Notes under the pieces: model-generated | What the model saw: the letters and a program-made list of their open reading frames with translations, nothing else | What the model was told of the DNA's origin: nothing | The model's database searches: none | Source: Nocardia carnea NBRC 14403 | Lineage (GTDB): Bacteria; Actinomycetota; Actinomycetes; Mycobacteriales; Mycobacteriaceae | DNA: 64,000 bases | Direction of reading: 5' to 3' | Assembly: GCF_000308515.1 (NCBI RefSeq) | Contig: NZ_BAFV01000039.1 | Span: 124,001 to 188,000 of the forward strand | Shown: positions 17,039-27,942 of the stretch, one piece after another | Position numbering within the stretch: position 1 is the first letter of the stretch | Layout of the letters: the number at the start of each line of letters is the position of its first letter | Program-made: the position numbers and the translations under genes

Positions 17039-17131
17039 GCCGATTAGGTTCATTCGCTCATAAATCTCAGTCCCGAATTCGATCAAACCGGTCTGTGAAT
17101 CCGCGTTCTTCCTGCCGCGACAGTTGTAGGC

Positions 17132-17147
17132 TGTGCTGTAGCTCACA
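17132..17147 (+). promoter_or_regulatory. CRP/GlxR-type site upstream of nuoA
   Basis: TGTGC TGTAGC TCACA matches the TGTGA-N6-TCACA consensus at nine of ten positions. It lies 172 bp before the nuoA start and just upstream of the AT-rich TATATA at 17164, placing its centre about 37-41 bases before the likely transcription start, the class II activator position. Confidence 0.55.
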
Positions 17148-17163
17148 TGAGCGCGGGAGATGA

Positions 17164-17169
17164 TATATA
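17164..17169 (+). promoter_or_regulatory. Candidate -10 of the nuo promoter
   Basis: TATATA is the only strongly AT-rich hexamer in the 281-bp gap before nuoA. The CRP-type site ends 16 bp upstream, where the -35 element would be. The transcript would carry a leader of about 145 nt before the GTG of nuoA. Confidence 0.4.
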
Positions 17170-17319
17170 ACCCGCGACGTTGAAATCTGCCCCCAGCCCA
17201 TTCTTGATTCCGGGGCGGAACCGGCGGCGCGGGCCGTACCCATCGACCGCCCGGCCCCGTACGCGGGCCCCGCGGCACAACCGCCGGGTCCGGAGTTCGC
17301 AAGGAGGGGAAGCGCAGTC

Positions 17320-17700
17320 GTGAACACCGAACTGCCGATATTGGTCCTCGGCGCGGTTGCCGCCGCGTTCGCGATCATCTCGGTCCTGATCGCCGGCCTC
17401 ATCGGCCCGAAACGCTACAACCGCGCGAAACTACAAGCCTACGAATGCGGTATCGAACCGACCCCGCATGCTGTAGCCGGAGGCGCGGGAAGCACTACCG
17501 GACAACGTTTTCCGGTGAAGTACTACCTCACCGCGATGCTTTTCATCATTTTCGATATCGAGATCGTGTTCCTCTACCCGTGGGCGGTCCATATCGATGC
17601 GCTCGGGGTGTTCGGCCTGGTCGCGATGGCCTTGTTCATCGTCAACGTCTCGGTCGCCTACGCCTACGAATGGCGGCGTGGCGGCCTCGGCTGGGACTGA
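17320..17700 (+). CDS. nuoA: NADH-quinone oxidoreductase subunit A
   Basis: Membrane-arm subunit of complex I, 126 residues with three TM helices (about 5-27, 65-87, 95-117). The family motif YECGIEP follows the first loop. GTG at 17320 is preceded by AAGGAGG at about 12 nt, rather long. It is the first gene of the nuo operon, in the order A-B-C-D-E-F-G-HI-J-K-L-M-N. Confidence 0.95.
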   Translation: MNTELPILVLGAVAAAFAIISVLIAGLIGPKRYNRAKLQAYECGIEPTPHAVAGGAGSTTGQRFPVKYYLTAMLFIIFDIEIVFLYPWAVHIDALGVFGLVAMALFIVNVSVAYAYEWRRGGLGWD

Positions 17701-17768
17701 GCCGCGAACCTCCGATCAGCCGCGGTCCGCGTTCCGGCGCGGGCCCATAGCCCAGGGAGTAGTCGGAT

Positions 17769-18323
17769 ATGGGTTTGGAAGAGAAACTGCCCAGTGGTTT
17801 CGTGCTCAGCACGGTCGAGGCCATGGCGGGGTACATGCGTAAGGGGTCGCTGTGGCCGGCCACGTTCGGTCTGGCCTGCTGCGCCATCGAGATGATGGCG
17901 ACCGGCGGCGGCCGGTTCGATTCGGCTCGTTTCGGTATGGAGGTTTTCCGCGCCTCGCCGCGGCAGGCCGATCTGATGATCGTCGCGGGCCGGGTCAGCC
18001 AGAAGATGGCACCGGTACTGCGACAGGTCTACGACCAGATGACCGAGCCGAAATGGGTACTGGCCATGGGGGTCTGCGCATCGTCGGGCGGAATGTTCAA
18101 CAACTACGCGGTCGTGCAGGGCGTGGATCATGTGGTGCCGGTCGATATCTATCTGCCGGGCTGCCCCCCGCGCCCGGAAATGCTGCTCAACGCGATCATC
18201 GCCCTGCACGACAAGATCCAGCACACCCCGATGGGGGTGAATCGCGCCGAGGCGATCCGGGCGGCGGAGCAGGCTGCCCTCGCCACGACCCCGACGATCC
18301 GGATGGAGGGTTTGCTGCGATGA
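17769..18323 (+). CDS. nuoB: NADH-quinone oxidoreductase subunit B
   Basis: Peripheral-arm subunit of 184 residues that carries cluster N2, the last Fe-S centre before quinone. Ligand segments are [10 protein letters not shown] (tandem Cys), [10 protein letters not shown] and [10 protein letters not shown]. It starts 68 bp after nuoA. Its TGA overlaps the ATG of nuoC (ATGA), so translation is coupled. Confidence 0.97.
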   Translation: MGLEEKLPSGFVLSTVEAMAGYMRKGSLWPATFGLACCAIEMMATGGGRFDSARFGMEVFRASPRQADLMIVAGRVSQKMAPVLRQVYDQMTEPKWVLAMGVCASSGGMFNNYAVVQGVDHVVPVDIYLPGCPPRPEMLLNAIIALHDKIQHTPMGVNRAEAIRAAEQAALATTPTIRMEGLLR

Positions 18324-19045
18324 GCACCGACCGTCCCGAATCCACCGACAGCCGAGCCGTCGAACCGGAACAGCCCATCGGACCTCACGACGAGGTGATC
18401 GGCCGCCGCCGCGGCATGTTCGGTATCTCCGGTAGCGGTGACACCTCCGGGTACGGGCGTCTCGTGCACGAGGTCGCCCTGCCGGGCGGTACTCCCCCAC
18501 CCTATGGGGGCTATTTCGATACGGTCGTCGACCTGTTGCGCACCGCGCTGAACACCGGTGCCGGTTTCGACGCGGCGATCGAGAAAGTGGTCGTGGACCG
18601 CGACGAACTCACCCTGCATGTGCGCCGGGAACATCTGGTGGCGGTGGCACGGGCGTTACGCGACGATCCCGCACTGTGTTTCGAACTGTGCCTCGGCGTG
18701 AGCGGCGTGCACTACCCCGACGAGACGGGCCGCGAACTGCACGCCGTCTACCACCTGAACTCGATCACCCACGGCCGGCGGCTGCGCCTCGAGGTGGCGG
18801 CACCCGATACGGATCCGCATATTCCCTCGCTGTACCGCGTGTACCCGACCTGCGACTGGCACGAACGGGAAACCTACGACTTCTTCGGTATCCGGTTCGA
18901 CGGACATCCCTCGCTGACCCGGATCACCATGCCCGACGATTGGCGCGGTCACCCACAGCGCAAGGACTACCCGCTCGGCGGGATACCGGTCGAATACAAG
19001 GGCGCGCGCATTCCGCCGCCCGATGAGCGGAGGGCCTACAGCTGA
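18320..19045 (+). CDS. nuoC: NADH-quinone oxidoreductase subunit C
   Basis: 30-kDa peripheral-arm subunit of 241 residues. The first 40 residues are a polar actinobacterial extension. The conserved core includes [15 protein letters not shown], and the signature [19 protein letters not shown] near the C-terminus. The ATG at 18320 overlaps the nuoB stop, and its own stop overlaps the nuoD start (TGATG). Confidence 0.95.
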   Translation: MSTDRPESTDSRAVEPEQPIGPHDEVIGRRRGMFGISGSGDTSGYGRLVHEVALPGGTPPPYGGYFDTVVDLLRTALNTGAGFDAAIEKVVVDRDELTLHVRREHLVAVARALRDDPALCFELCLGVSGVHYPDETGRELHAVYHLNSITHGRRLRLEVAAPDTDPHIPSLYRVYPTCDWHERETYDFFGIRFDGHPSLTRITMPDDWRGHPQRKDYPLGGIPVEYKGARIPPPDERRAYS

Positions 19046-20427
19046 TGAGTGAAATCGATATCCGGCCCGGTGTTTCCGGTGGGCCGGACCACGACGACTC
19101 CGGAACCGGTACCACCCCGGCCGCGCCGAGCACAGATTCCGATCAGCCGGTGGTGACGGTCGCGGGCCAGGATTGGGACGAGGTCGCCGATGCGCTCCGG
19201 GGCGCCGGGGAAGAACGCATCGTCGTCAATATGGGACCGCAGCATCCGTCCACGCACGGCGTGCTGCGGCTCATTCTGGAGATCGAGGGCGAGACCGTGG
19301 TGGAGGCCCGCTGCGGAATCGGCTACCTACACACCGGGATCGAGAAGAATCTGGAATTCCGGAACTGGGCCCAGGGCGTCACCTTCGTCACCCGGATGGA
19401 CTATCTGTCCCCGTTCTACAACGAGACGGCCTTCTGCCTGGGCGTGGAACGGCTGCTCGGGATCACCGACGATATCCCCGAGCGCGCCACCGTGATCCGG
19501 GTACTGCTCATGGAGCTCAACCGCATCTCCTCACATCTGGTGGCGCTCGCCACGGGAGGTATGGAACTCGGTGCGCTCACCCCGATGCTGTTCGGTTTCC
19601 GGGAGCGGGAACTGATTCTGGATGTATTCGAGGCCATCACCGGCCTCCGGATGAATCACGCCTATATCCGGCCCGGTGGTATCGCCCAGGACCTCCCCGA
19701 CGACGGGGTCACGAAGGTACGGGAACTGCTGGAGCTGATGCCGAAACGGCTCCGCGATATGGAACATCTGCTCACTCATAATCCGATCTTCAAGGCCCGC
19801 ACCCAGGGCATCGGCTATCTGGACCTCACCGGATGTATCGCGCTCGGTGTCACCGGACCGGTGCTGCGGTCCACCGGGCTCCCGCACGATCTACGCAAGG
19901 CCATGCCCTACTGCGGATACGAGAACTACGAATTCGATATCCCCACCACCGATACCTGTGACTGCTACGGCCGCTACCTCATCCGGATCGAGGAGATGAA
20001 GGAGTCGCTGAAGATCGTGGAACAGTGCCTGGACAGGCTGCGTCCCGGGCCGGTGATGGTCTCGGACAAGAAGATCGCCTGGCCGGCGGATCTCACGCTG
20101 GGCCCCGACGGCCTCGGCAACTCACCGCGGCATATCGGCAAGATCATGGGCACCTCCATGGAGGGGCTCATCCACCATTTCAAGCTGGTCACCGAGGGTA
20201 TTCGGGTACCGCCGGGGCAGGTCTACGCGGCGGTGGAATCGCCGCGCGGGGAGTTGGGGGTGCATATGGTCAGCGACGGCGGAACCCGGCCGTATCGCGT
20301 GCACTATCGCGATCCGTCCTTCACGAACCTGCAGGCGGTGGCGGCGATGTGCGAGGGCGGCATGGTCGCCGATGTGATCGCTGCCGTGGCCAGTATCGAT
20401 CCGGTGATGGGTGGGGTGGACCGATGA
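19045..20427 (+). CDS. nuoD: NADH-quinone oxidoreductase subunit D
   Basis: 49-kDa subunit of 460 residues that forms the quinone-binding cavity together with NuoB. Segments such as [15 protein letters not shown] and [12 protein letters not shown], and the C-terminal DPVMGGVDR, are diagnostic. The first 45 residues are an acidic, Thr/Pro-rich extension. It is coupled to nuoC and overlaps nuoE by 4 bp. Confidence 0.97.
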   Translation: MSEIDIRPGVSGGPDHDDSGTGTTPAAPSTDSDQPVVTVAGQDWDEVADALRGAGEERIVVNMGPQHPSTHGVLRLILEIEGETVVEARCGIGYLHTGIEKNLEFRNWAQGVTFVTRMDYLSPFYNETAFCLGVERLLGITDDIPERATVIRVLLMELNRISSHLVALATGGMELGALTPMLFGFRERELILDVFEAITGLRMNHAYIRPGGIAQDLPDDGVTKVRELLELMPKRLRDMEHLLTHNPIFKARTQGIGYLDLTGCIALGVTGPVLRSTGLPHDLRKAMPYCGYENYEFDIPTTDTCDCYGRYLIRIEEMKESLKIVEQCLDRLRPGPVMVSDKKIAWPADLTLGPDGLGNSPRHIGKIMGTSMEGLIHHFKLVTEGIRVPPGQVYAAVESPRGELGVHMVSDGGTRPYRVHYRDPSFTNLQAVAAMCEGGMVADVIAAVASIDPVMGGVDR

Positions 20428-21143
20428 CCGAGATCCTGCTGCGCCTGAGCACGCGGCCGCAACCCTATCCGGACGAGGTCCGGGCCCGGTTGGAACCGGA
20501 GGCGAAGGAGATCATCGCGCGGTACCCGCAACCGCGATCGGCACTGCTGCCGCTGCTGCATCTGGTGCAGGCAGAAGAGGGCTGTGTGAGCAGCACCGGT
20601 ATCGATTTCTGCGCCGAACTCCTGGGTCTCACCGGCGCCGAGGTGACGGCGGTGGCGACCTTCTACTCCATGTACCGGCGTACACCCACCGGCGATTACC
20701 ACGTCGGTGTCTGCACGAATACGCTGTGCGCGGTTCTCGGCGGCGATGCCATCCTCGCCACCCTGCGCGAGCATCTGGGAATCGCGCACGGCGACACCAC
20801 CGATGACGGCAAAATCACCCTCGAGCACATCGAATGCAACGCCGCCTGCGATTACGCACCGGTCGTGATGGTGAACTGGGAATTCTTCGACAACCAGACA
20901 CCCGAATCGGCGAAGACCCTGGTCGACGATCTCCGCGCCGGCCAATCGGTCCGGCCGACCCGGGGCGCACCGCTGTGCACTTTCCGCGAGACCGCGCGCG
21001 TGCTGGCCGGATTCCCCGACACCCGCCCCGGTGTACTGGACGGTGATCCGGGCGGCCCGACACTGGCGGGCCTGGATATCGCGCGTGAACAGGGAATGCG
21101 TGCCCCCGAGGTCCCGGAGACCGGTGCGGACGGTGCGCGATGA
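20424..21143 (+). CDS. nuoE: NADH-quinone oxidoreductase subunit E
   Basis: 24-kDa subunit of 239 residues with the [2Fe-2S] cluster N1a. The ligands are the pairs CTNTLC and CNAAC. It contacts NuoF in the NADH-oxidising module. The ATG at 20424 overlaps the nuoD stop, and its stop overlaps nuoF by 4 bp. The C-terminal 40 residues extend past the usual end of the domain. Confidence 0.96.
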   Translation: MTEILLRLSTRPQPYPDEVRARLEPEAKEIIARYPQPRSALLPLLHLVQAEEGCVSSTGIDFCAELLGLTGAEVTAVATFYSMYRRTPTGDYHVGVCTNTLCAVLGGDAILATLREHLGIAHGDTTDDGKITLEHIECNAACDYAPVVMVNWEFFDNQTPESAKTLVDDLRAGQSVRPTRGAPLCTFRETARVLAGFPDTRPGVLDGDPGGPTLAGLDIAREQGMRAPEVPETGADGAR

Positions 21144-22468
21144 CCTTGACTCCGGTACTGACCAGATATTGGAATCTGCCGAACTCCTGGACGCTCGACA
21201 CCTACCGCGCACACCAGGGGTACGACGCCCTGCCGATTGCCTTCGCCATGACGCCCGACGAGGTCATCGCCACGGTCAAGGACGCCGGGCTGCGCGGCCG
21301 TGGCGGAGCCGGCTTCCCTACCGGAATGAAATGGGGTTTCATCCCGCAGGGCCGAGAGCCGGACGGCACGATGAAACCGCACTATCTGGTGGTCAACGCC
21401 GACGAATCCGAGCCGGGCACCTGCAAGGACATCCCCTTGATGCTCGCGTCCCCGCATTCGCTGATCGAAGGCGTGATCATCGCGGCCTACGCCATCCGGG
21501 CCGCGCATGCCTTCATCTACGTGCGTGGTGAGGTCGTGCCGGTGCTGCGCCGGCTGCAAGCCGCGGTCGCCGAGGCCTACGCCGCCGGACTGCTGGGCAC
21601 CGACATCCTGGGGTCGGGATACGATCTCGAACTCACCGTCCACGCGGGCGCCGGCGCCTATATCTGTGGCGAGGAAACCGCGCTCCTGGATTCGCTCGAG
21701 GGTCGCCGCGGCCAGCCCCGGCTGCGACCGCCGTTTCCCGCCGTCGCCGGGCTCTACGCCAGCCCGACGGTCGTCAACAATGTCGAGTCGATCGCCAGCG
21801 TGCCGCCGATCCTCCGGAACGGACCGAGCTGGTTCCGTGCCATGGGCACCGAGAAATCGCCGGGTTTCACGCTGTACTCGCTGTCCGGGCACGTCACCCG
21901 GCCGGGTCAGTACGAAGCACAGCTCGGCGTGACGCTGCGGGAACTTCTCGGATACGCAGGTGGCGTCCGGGCAGGCCACCAGCTGAAGTTCTGGACACCG
22001 GGCGGCTCCTCCACTCCCCTGTTCACCGCCGAACACCTCGACGTACCACTGGATTACGAGAATGTGATGGCGCACGGGTCGATGCTCGGCACCAAAGCGC
22101 TGCAGATCTTCGACGACACCACCTGTGTGGTCCGGGCCGTCCTGCGCTGGACGGAGTTCTACGCGCACGAATCGTGCGGGAAATGCACACCGTGCCGGGA
22201 AGGCACCTACTGGCTGGTGCAGCTGCTCACCCGGCTCGAAGCCGGCCTCGGCACCCCGGCCGATCTGGACAAACTCCTGGATATCGCCGACAACATCAAC
22301 GGTAAATCGTTCTGCGCGCTCGGCGACGGCGCCGCCAGCCCGATCGTGTCCTCCATGAAGTACTTCCGCGACGAATACATCGCCCATCTGGAGCGAGGTG
22401 GCTGCCCCTTCGACCCGGCACGCGCCACCGCCTGGGCCTCCACCGCGGCCGGAGAGGTAATCCGATGA
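21140..22468 (+). CDS. nuoF: NADH-quinone oxidoreductase subunit F
   Basis: 51-kDa NADH- and FMN-binding subunit of 442 residues. The glycine-rich motif [13 protein letters not shown] binds nucleotide, and [10 protein letters not shown] plus the later SFCALGD Cys ligate the [4Fe-4S] cluster N3. It is the entry point for electrons from NADH. Overlaps with nuoE and nuoG are 4 bp each. Confidence 0.97.
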   Translation: MTLTPVLTRYWNLPNSWTLDTYRAHQGYDALPIAFAMTPDEVIATVKDAGLRGRGGAGFPTGMKWGFIPQGREPDGTMKPHYLVVNADESEPGTCKDIPLMLASPHSLIEGVIIAAYAIRAAHAFIYVRGEVVPVLRRLQAAVAEAYAAGLLGTDILGSGYDLELTVHAGAGAYICGEETALLDSLEGRRGQPRLRPPFPAVAGLYASPTVVNNVESIASVPPILRNGPSWFRAMGTEKSPGFTLYSLSGHVTRPGQYEAQLGVTLRELLGYAGGVRAGHQLKFWTPGGSSTPLFTAEHLDVPLDYENVMAHGSMLGTKALQIFDDTTCVVRAVLRWTEFYAHESCGKCTPCREGTYWLVQLLTRLEAGLGTPADLDKLLDIADNINGKSFCALGDGAASPIVSSMKYFRDEYIAHLERGGCPFDPARATAWASTAAGEVIR

Positions 22469-24948
22469 CATCTACCGTCCGTTCCGATTCCGCCGATCTG
22501 CAACCCGCCGACCTGGTCACCCTCACCATCGACGGCACCACGGTGAGCGTTCCGGCGGGGACACTGCTCATCCGCGCCGCCGAGCTGATCGGAGTCCAGA
22601 TTCCGCGATTCTGCGACCATCCGCTGCTCGCGCCCGTGGGCGCCTGCCGGCAATGCCTGGTGGAAGTGGAGGGTCAGCGCAAACCGGTGGCGTCCTGCAC
22701 CATGGCGGTGACCGAGGGCATGGTGGCCCACACCCAGCTGAGTTCGCCGGCCGCGGAGAAAGCGCAGCAGGGTGTGATGGAACTGCTGCTGATCAACCAT
22801 CCGCTGGACTGCCCCGTCTGCGATAAAGGCGGCGAATGCCCCCTGCAGAACCAGGCCATGTCCACCGGGCGTACCGAATCCCGGTTCGAAGGCGTCAAGC
22901 GGACGTTCCCCAAACCCATTCCGCTGTCGAGTGCGGTGCTGCTGGACCGGGAACGCTGTGTGCTGTGTGCGCGCTGCACCCGTTTCTCCCAGCAGATCGC
23001 CGGAGACCCGTTCATCGAACTACTCGATCGCGGCGCGCTGCAGCAGGTCGGCACCGCTGAGCACGAACCGCTCGACTCGTACTTCTCCGGGAACACCGTG
23101 CAGATCTGCCCGGTCGGTGCACTGACCGGGACCAGTTACCGGTTCCGCGCCCGCCCCTTCGATCTGGTGTCCAGCCCCAGTGTCTGCGAACACTGCGCCT
23201 CGGGGTGCGCGCAGCGCACCGATCACCGGCGCGGGAAGGTGATGCGCCGGCTGGCCGGTGACGACCCGCAGGTCAACGAGGAATGGAACTGCGACAAGGG
23301 CCGGTGGGCATTCGCCTACGCCACCGAACGAGACCGGATCACCACGCCGCTGCTGCGGGGGCCGGACGGCGAACTGGCGCCCTGCTCGTGGTCGGAGGCT
23401 CTGGCCGCGGCCGCGCGCGGGTTGCGTGCCGGAGTGGGGAATGCGTCGGTGCTGCCGGGTGGACGGGTCACCGAGGAGGAGGCCTACGCCTACGCGAAGT
23501 TCGCCCGGGTGGTCCTGGGCACCAACGATATCGATTTCCGTGCCCGCGCCCATTCCGCGGAGGAGGCCGAGTTCCTCGGCGCGTGGGTCGCCGGCCATCC
23601 CGACGCCGTCACCTACGACAGTCTCGACACCGCACCGGTGGTGCTGCTCGCAGGTTTCGAACCCGAGGAGGAATCACCCATCGTCTACCTGCGGCTGCGG
23701 AAGCAGGCACGCACCCGGGCCATGCCCGTCTACTCCGTCGCCCCGTATGCCTCCCGCGGTCTGGAACGGATGTCGGGCACTCTGCTACCGACGGTGCCGG
23801 GTGCCGAAGCCCAGACGCTCGCCGCTCTCTGCGGAGCCGGCGAGCCGGCGACCGCGGCCGTACCGGAGCCTGTTTCGGCGGACCTGGTGCGGCTGCTGCG
23901 CGAGCCCGGCGCGGTGATCCTGGCGGGCGAACGATTGGCCGCGGTCCCCGGGGCGCTGTCGGCGACGATCCGGCTGGCCGCCGATACCGGTGCCGCGCTC
24001 GCGTGGGTGCCACGCCGGGCGGGTGAACGCGGCGCGGTGGAAGCGGGTGCGCTGCCCGGCCTGCTCCCGGGCGGGCGGCCCGTCACCGACTCCGACGCCC
24101 GGCGTCAGGTCTGTCAGGTCTGGAACGTCGACGAAATACCTGCCGGGCCGGGGCGTGATACCGGGACGATCCTCGACGGCACCGGCCGGGTCGGCACCCT
24201 CGTCGTCGGCGGTGTCGAACTCGCCGACCTGCCCGATCCGGCCGCGGCCCGGGCCACGCTCGACCGGGCGGATTTCGTGATCTCCCTGGAACAACGCCAC
24301 AGCGAGGTGACCGCGTACGCCGATGTGGTGTTCCCGGTGGCGACCGCGATGGAGAAATCCGGTACCTACCGCACCTGGGAGGGTCGCCCACGGCCGTTCG
24401 CCGCGGCACTGACCGACAGCACGGTGCGCCGTACCGCGGCGCCCATGTCGGACCAGCGGGTACTGCACAGCCTCGCCGCGGAACTCGGTGTTGCGCTCGG
24501 CCTGGCCGATACCGCTGCCGCCCGCGCCGAACTCGACCGGCTCACCGGCTGGTCCGGAGCCACCACCACTGCGCCCGCGTATCCGGCCGGCCGGGTGCCC
24601 GCGCCCCCTGCCGGATCCGCGGTCCTGGCCGGCTGGCGGATGCTGCTCGACCGCGGCCGGCTACAGGACGGTGAGCCGAATCTCGCGGGTATCGCCCGGG
24701 CGCCGGTCGCCCGTATGTCGGCGGCCACCGCTGCGGAATCGGGCGTGGCCGACGGCGATCGGGTCACGGTCGGCACCGGGAAAGGCACGGTCACTCTGCC
24801 ATTGGCGGTTACGCCCATGCCCGACAGGGTGGTGTGGCTGCCGATGAATTCACCCGGCTGTTCGGTACACACCGATCTGGGCGCCGGACCGGGCAGCGTC
24901 GTCACCGTACGGCGCGCCGAACGGACGGAGGCATCCGACCATGACTGA
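22465..24948 (+). CDS. nuoG: NADH-quinone oxidoreductase subunit G
   Basis: Large peripheral subunit of 827 residues. The N-terminal ferredoxin region has the [2Fe-2S] ligands CDHP...GACRQC, then [13 protein letters not shown] and CVLCARC. A further CEHCASGC...NCDKGRW set is present, which holds the extra N7-type [4Fe-4S] cluster. A molybdopterin-oxidoreductase-like domain without Mo function follows. It overlaps nuoH by 8 bp. Confidence 0.96.
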   Translation: MTSTVRSDSADLQPADLVTLTIDGTTVSVPAGTLLIRAAELIGVQIPRFCDHPLLAPVGACRQCLVEVEGQRKPVASCTMAVTEGMVAHTQLSSPAAEKAQQGVMELLLINHPLDCPVCDKGGECPLQNQAMSTGRTESRFEGVKRTFPKPIPLSSAVLLDRERCVLCARCTRFSQQIAGDPFIELLDRGALQQVGTAEHEPLDSYFSGNTVQICPVGALTGTSYRFRARPFDLVSSPSVCEHCASGCAQRTDHRRGKVMRRLAGDDPQVNEEWNCDKGRWAFAYATERDRITTPLLRGPDGELAPCSWSEALAAAARGLRAGVGNASVLPGGRVTEEEAYAYAKFARVVLGTNDIDFRARAHSAEEAEFLGAWVAGHPDAVTYDSLDTAPVVLLAGFEPEEESPIVYLRLRKQARTRAMPVYSVAPYASRGLERMSGTLLPTVPGAEAQTLAALCGAGEPATAAVPEPVSADLVRLLREPGAVILAGERLAAVPGALSATIRLAADTGAALAWVPRRAGERGAVEAGALPGLLPGGRPVTDSDARRQVCQVWNVDEIPAGPGRDTGTILDGTGRVGTLVVGGVELADLPDPAAARATLDRADFVISLEQRHSEVTAYADVVFPVATAMEKSGTYRTWEGRPRPFAAALTDSTVRRTAAPMSDQRVLHSLAAELGVALGLADTAAARAELDRLTGWSGATTTAPAYPAGRVPAPPAGSAVLAGWRMLLDRGRLQDGEPNLAGIARAPVARMSAATAAESGVADGDRVTVGTGKGTVTLPLAVTPMPDRVVWLPMNSPGCSVHTDLGAGPGSVVTVRRAERTEASDHD

Positions 24949-26752
24949 TCTGTCCCTTTTCGGCCTGGACCCGCTGTGGCTGGTCGCCGCCAAGGCCGTC
25001 GCCATTTTCGTGTTCCTGCTGCTGACCGTCCTGTTCGGGGTCCTGGTGGAACGCAAGGTCGTCGCCTGGATGCAGATGCGGGTGGGACCCAACCGGGTCG
25101 GCCCCAAGGGTCTGCTACAGAGCGCGGCCGACGGGGTGAAAATGGCGTTCAAGGAGGACATCGTCCCCGCGATCGTCGATAAACCCATTTTCGTTCTCGC
25201 CCCGATCATCTCGGTGATCGCCGCCGTGATGGCCTTCGCGGTGATCCCGTTCGGGCCGGAGGTGTCGATCCTCGGGAATCCCACCGCGCTGCAGCTCACC
25301 GACCTGCCCGTCGGTGTGCTCTACATTCTGGCGATCACCTCGATCGGGGTGTACGGAATCGTGCTGGCCGGCTGGGCCTCCGGTTCGACCTACCCGCTAC
25401 TGGGCGGCCTGCGCTCGACCGCCCAGGTGATCTCCTACGAAATCGCCATGGCGCTGTGTTTCGCGGCCGTATTCCTGCTCGGCGGCACCATGGCGACCTC
25501 GGGCATCATCGCCGCGCAGCAACCCACCTGGTATGTGTTCCTGCTGCTGCCGTCGTTCCTGATCTACTGCATCTCCATGGTCGGCGAGACCAACCGCGCC
25601 CCGTTCGACCTCCCCGAAGCCGAAGGCGAACTCGTCGGCGGCTTCCACACCGAATACTCGTCGCTGAAGTTCGCGATGTTCATGCTCGCCGAGTACGTGA
25701 ATATGGCGACGGTGTCCGCGCTGGCGACCACCATGTTCCTGGGCGGCTGGCGCGCCCCGTTCCCGATCAACCTCTGGGAGGGCGCCAATTCGGGCTGGTG
25801 GCCGCTGCTCTGGTTCACCGCCAAGGTGTGGATATTCCTGTTCGTCTTCATCTGGTTGCGCGGCACCCTGCCGCGGCTGCGCTACGACCAGTTCATGAAC
25901 CTCGGCTGGAAGCTGCTGATTCCGGCCTCGCTGGCATGGGTGATGGTCGTCGCCACCGCCCGCGTTCTCGATCTCGAAGGCTATACGGCAGCCACGCCGA
26001 TCCTGGTGATCGCCGGTCTGCTGGTGACCGCACTGCTGGTCGGGTTGTTCCTGCGCGCCGGCCGCGTACCCGCCCCGGCTCCGGAGTTCCCGCCGGACGA
26101 CGGTATCGCCGCCCCCACCACGGGGCAGCCGAGCGGTTCCGAGGTTTTCCTCGGCTTCCCGACCCCGCCGCTTCCCGAACGCACCTCCACCATCACCCTC
26201 TCGCCCGGGTTCTTCGAACCGCTGGCGGGTTTCGCGGTCACCGCCGGCACCATGTTCAAGAAGCCCAATACCGAGTTCTATCCCGAGGAAAAGGTGCCCA
26301 CCGCGCCGCGATATCACGGCCGGCACCAACTCAATCGGCACCCGGACGGGCTGGAGAAATGTATCGGCTGCGAACTGTGCGCCTGGGCCTGCCCGGCCGA
26401 CGCGATCTACGTCGAGGGCGCCGATAACACCGAGGAGGAGCGTTACTCCCCCGGTGAGCGCTACGGCCAGGTGTATCAGATCAACTACCTGCGCTGTATC
26501 GGCTGCGGCCTGTGCATCGAGGCCTGCCCCACCCGGGCGCTCACCATGACCAACGACTACGAACTCACCGACGACAACCGGGCCGACCTCATCTACGAAA
26601 AAGACCGGCTCCTCGCGCCCCTGGCACCGGATATGCAGGCCCCGCCACACGCCATGCAGCCGGGCACCACGGAGGCCGACTACTACCTCGGCCGGGTACA
26701 CGGCGATACGGAGCGGCCCGTCGCCGGCACGGCACAGGGAGGCACCCGATGA
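24941..26752 (+). CDS. nuoH-nuoI: Fused NADH-quinone oxidoreductase subunits H and I
   Basis: One uninterrupted frame of 603 codons carries two subunits normally made separately. Residues 1-372 are NuoH, with the quinone-channel loop [20 protein letters not shown] and multiple TM helices. An extra helix (about 350-372) after the usual last one would bring the end to the cytoplasm. Residues 373-424 are a Pro/Thr-rich linker. Residues 425-603 are NuoI, with two [4Fe-4S] ferredoxin motifs: [12 protein letters not shown] (C474, 477, 480, 484) and [12 protein letters not shown] (C519, 522, 525, 529). I find no stop, and no ATG or GTG with an RBS, at the junction near 26213. It overlaps nuoG by 8 bp and nuoJ by 4 bp. 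A lost stop through sequencing error is possible. Confidence 0.9.
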   Translation: MTDLSLFGLDPLWLVAAKAVAIFVFLLLTVLFGVLVERKVVAWMQMRVGPNRVGPKGLLQSAADGVKMAFKEDIVPAIVDKPIFVLAPIISVIAAVMAFAVIPFGPEVSILGNPTALQLTDLPVGVLYILAITSIGVYGIVLAGWASGSTYPLLGGLRSTAQVISYEIAMALCFAAVFLLGGTMATSGIIAAQQPTWYVFLLLPSFLIYCISMVGETNRAPFDLPEAEGELVGGFHTEYSSLKFAMFMLAEYVNMATVSALATTMFLGGWRAPFPINLWEGANSGWWPLLWFTAKVWIFLFVFIWLRGTLPRLRYDQFMNLGWKLLIPASLAWVMVVATARVLDLEGYTAATPILVIAGLLVTALLVGLFLRAGRVPAPAPEFPPDDGIAAPTTGQPSGSEVFLGFPTPPLPERTSTITLSPGFFEPLAGFAVTAGTMFKKPNTEFYPEEKVPTAPRYHGRHQLNRHPDGLEKCIGCELCAWACPADAIYVEGADNTEEERYSPGERYGQVYQINYLRCIGCGLCIEACPTRALTMTNDYELTDDNRADLIYEKDRLLAPLAPDMQAPPHAMQPGTTEADYYLGRVHGDTERPVAGTAQGGTR

Positions 26753-27645
26753 GTCCGGCAACCGCATTCCTGGCAGCCGCTCCGCTCACCGAGACAGGAA
26801 CCGGCGAGGCCGTCCAGTTCTGGATCCTGGCACCGCTGGCGGTAGTCGGCGCGCTGGGTATGGTTTTCGCGGCCAAGGCCGTACATTCGGCGATCTGCCT
26901 GGCCGCCACCATGATCAGCCTGGCGGTTTTCTATATCGCCCAGGATGCGCTGTTCCTCGGTGTCGTCCAGATCGTCGTGTACACCGGCGCCGTCATGATG
27001 CTCTTCCTGTTCGTCCTCATGCTGGTGGGCGTCGATTCCGCGGAATCCCTGCGAGAAACCCTGCGCGGGCAGCGTATCGCCGCCGCCGTAGTGGGTATCG
27101 GCTTCGGCATCCTGCTGTGCACCGGGATCGCGCACGGTATCCGGCGGTCCGATATCGCCTTCCCCGCCACCGGTTTCCCCGGTCAGGACGTGATCGGCGC
27201 GCTCGCCGAGTTGATCTTCGTACGCTATGTGTGGGCGTTCGAGCTCACTGGAGCCCTGCTCATCGCTGCCACCATCGGCGCCATGCTGCTGGCGCACCGC
27301 GAACAGTTCGTCCCCAAACTCGGCCAGCGCGAGTTGTCCCGGCGGCGGTTCCGCGTTCCCGGACACCGGCCGACCCCGCTACCGACACCCGGTTTCTATG
27401 CCCGGCACAACGCCGTCGATATCCCCGCCCGGCTCCCGGACGGCTCCTTCGAGGAACTGTCCGTCTCGACCATCCTGCGGCATCGCCGCACCCGGGCACT
27501 GACCGATGCGGCGATCCTGTCGGTCGGTGCGCCGACCGCGGAACGTCCCGCCGGCGATACCGCGCCGCCCGGTACCGGAGATACCCCGGCCCCCGGCGCC
27601 GGGCATCCCACCGATCGCCCGGCCGACGAGGAAGGTACCCGGTGA
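26749..27645 (+). CDS. nuoJ: NADH-quinone oxidoreductase subunit J
   Basis: Membrane-arm subunit of 298 residues with five TM helices in the first 190 residues, including the pi-bulge helix region [19 protein letters not shown]. The remaining 100 residues form a hydrophilic Pro/Ala-rich tail, longer than in enterobacteria but usual in actinobacteria. The ATG overlaps the stop of nuoHI, and its stop overlaps the GTG of nuoK. Confidence 0.95.
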   Translation: MSPATAFLAAAPLTETGTGEAVQFWILAPLAVVGALGMVFAAKAVHSAICLAATMISLAVFYIAQDALFLGVVQIVVYTGAVMMLFLFVLMLVGVDSAESLRETLRGQRIAAAVVGIGFGILLCTGIAHGIRRSDIAFPATGFPGQDVIGALAELIFVRYVWAFELTGALLIAATIGAMLLAHREQFVPKLGQRELSRRRFRVPGHRPTPLPTPGFYARHNAVDIPARLPDGSFEELSVSTILRHRRTRALTDAAILSVGAPTAERPAGDTAPPGTGDTPAPGAGHPTDRPADEEGTR

Positions 27646-27941
27646 ATCCCGAGAACTATCTGTTCCTGTCCGCGCTGTTGTTCACGATCGGCGCCGCGGG
27701 AGTGTTGTTGCGGAGCAACGCCATCATCGTGTTCATGTGCATCGAGCTGATGCTCAATGCGGTCAATCTCGCGTTCGTGACCTTCGCCCGGATGCACGCG
27801 AACCTCGACGGTCAGGTTTTCGCCTTCTTCACGATGGTGGTCGCCGCGGCCGAGGTCGTGGTGGGACTGGCCATCATCATCACCATTTTCCGCGCCCGCC
27901 GCTCGACCTCGGTCGACGACGCCAACCTGCTGAAGTTCTGA
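27642..27941 (+). CDS. nuoK: NADH-quinone oxidoreductase subunit K
   Basis: MnhC-like subunit of 99 residues with three TM helices and the conserved glutamates in [15 protein letters not shown] and [13 protein letters not shown] that line the proton path. The GTG at 27642 overlaps the nuoJ stop. One base separates it from nuoL. Confidence 0.96.
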   Translation: MNPENYLFLSALLFTIGAAGVLLRSNAIIVFMCIELMLNAVNLAFVTFARMHANLDGQVFAFFTMVVAAAEVVVGLAIIITIFRARRSTSVDDANLLKF

Positions 27942-27942
27942 T

